Positions 6,634-7,111 of a stretch of 7,111 bases of DNA are shown here, in pieces (the first letter of the stretch is position 1; every line of letters begins with the position of its first letter). The position numbers and the translations under genes are program-made. Source of the DNA: Flavobacteriaceae bacterium (GTDB lineage Bacteria > Bacteroidota > Bacteroidia > Flavobacteriales > Flavobacteriaceae); assembly GCA_013001365.1 (NCBI GenBank), contig JABDMQ010000088.1, positions 1 to 7,111 on the forward strand, read 5' to 3'. The notes beneath the pieces were generated by a model. The model saw nothing but the letters and a program-made list of their open reading frames with translations, did no database searches and was not told the DNA's origin.

Positions 6634-7111
6634 TTATAACACCTTTTCCAATAATTTTATATATAATTCTATCCCTTCTTCAATCTCTTTCAAATAAATG
6701 AATTCGTCTGCGGTATGAGATCGCGTGCTATCACCGGGTCCTAATTTTAAGGACGGGCAACTCAAAACTGCTTGATCCGATAATGTTGGTGACCCGTAAG
6801 TCTCCCTCCCAAGTAAAATCCCCGCTTCTACCAATGGGTGGCTTATAGGAATGGATGAAGAATTCAATCGCAGGCTTCGCGCTTTAATACTTGAACAAGG
6901 CGATTTATCCTCGAGAATCTTTGCAATTTCCCCATTTGAATATTTGTCATTCACTCTTACATCAATCACCAAATCAACCTCAGCAGGTACTGCATTATGT
7001 TGCTTTCCGCCGTTGATCTGCGTAACGGTCATTTTCACATCCCCCAATACAGGCGATCTCTTTTCGAACTTATAGTTCTGGAACCATTTCAAGACATCGA
7101 TAGTATTGTAA
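6634..7111 (-). CDS. argE: ArgE-type M20 deacylase (acetylornithine/acyl-citrulline deacetylase), C-terminal part
   Basis: These are the last 158 codons of an M20-family metallopeptidase; the frame stays open to the window edge, so the true start lies outside. It begins with the dimerisation domain, which includes VTQINGGKQHNAVPAEVDLVID with the conserved His of the QHN motif that reaches into the partner's active site. The catalytic domain then resumes (LNSSSIPISHPLV, then YGSPTLSDQAV) and ends with GPGDSTRSHTADEFIYLKEI, whose His is the expected last zinc ligand. The wording fits ArgE-like proteins of Bacteroidetes better than DapE, and the location directly before argH supports an arginine role. 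In Bacteroidetes, the acyl group is often carried to citrulline before removal, so the substrate may be N-acyl-citrulline rather than N-acetylornithine; the fragment cannot decide this. Confidence 0.85.
   Translation of the reverse strand, partial: YNTIDVLKWFQNYKFEKRSPVLGDVKMTVTQINGGKQHNAVPAEVDLVIDVRVNDKYSNGEIAKILEDKSPCSSIKARSLRLNSSSIPISHPLVEAGILLGRETYGSPTLSDQAVLSCPSLKLGPGDSTRSHTADEFIYLKEIEEGIELYIKLLEKVL

Noticed and set aside
6634..7092. Start of the argE-like gene at the in-frame TTG at 7090-7092
   Set aside because: The frame remains open and homologous-looking beyond it to the window edge, so this is an internal Leu codon of a truncated gene.

Overview
The window looks like chromosomal DNA of a member of the Bacteroidetes. 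The sequence is AT-rich, the genes have little or no Shine-Dalgarno sequence in front of them, and the ArgH, ArgE-type and LeuB proteins carry wording I associate with that phylum (for example GSSIMPHKKNP in ArgH and the GQSTII tail of LeuB). This is recognition by eye; no rRNA gene is present to confirm it.

Left part (1-1901, + strand): the end of a branched-chain amino acid operon. It holds the last 65 codons of leuC, then complete leuD and leuB. leuC and leuD abut (TAAATG), and leuD and leuB overlap by one base (TAATG). Together they encode isopropylmalate isomerase (LeuCD) and 3-isopropylmalate dehydrogenase (LeuB), consecutive steps of leucine synthesis. No leuA lies between leuD and leuB.

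Middle part (1902-2486): a convergent intergenic region. A bidirectional hairpin terminator (1974-2001) closes the leu operon. A probable small gene of about 60 codons lies on the - strand (2097-2279). In front of it is a GG-N10-GC element resembling a sigma-54 -24/-12 promoter. A second, 16-bp perfect hairpin (2431-2466) ends the next - strand gene.

Right part (2487-7111, - strand): a large orphan sigma-54-type regulator with four PAS domains, an AAA+ domain and a Fis-type HTH; then argH; then the C-terminal 158 codons of an ArgE-type M20 deacylase that runs off the window edge. The argE-like and argH genes form the tail of an arginine operon. The 108-bp gap between them contains a dispersed palindromic repeat (GTCATTCCCGC...).

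The two biosynthetic blocks are ordinary. The most unusual material is the regulator, whose sigma-54 contact loop reads GAFTSA instead of GAFTGA, and the possible sigma-54-type promoter before a small unknown gene just downstream of it. Linking the two is inference. I see no CRISPR array, tRNA, rRNA, transposase or phage gene.
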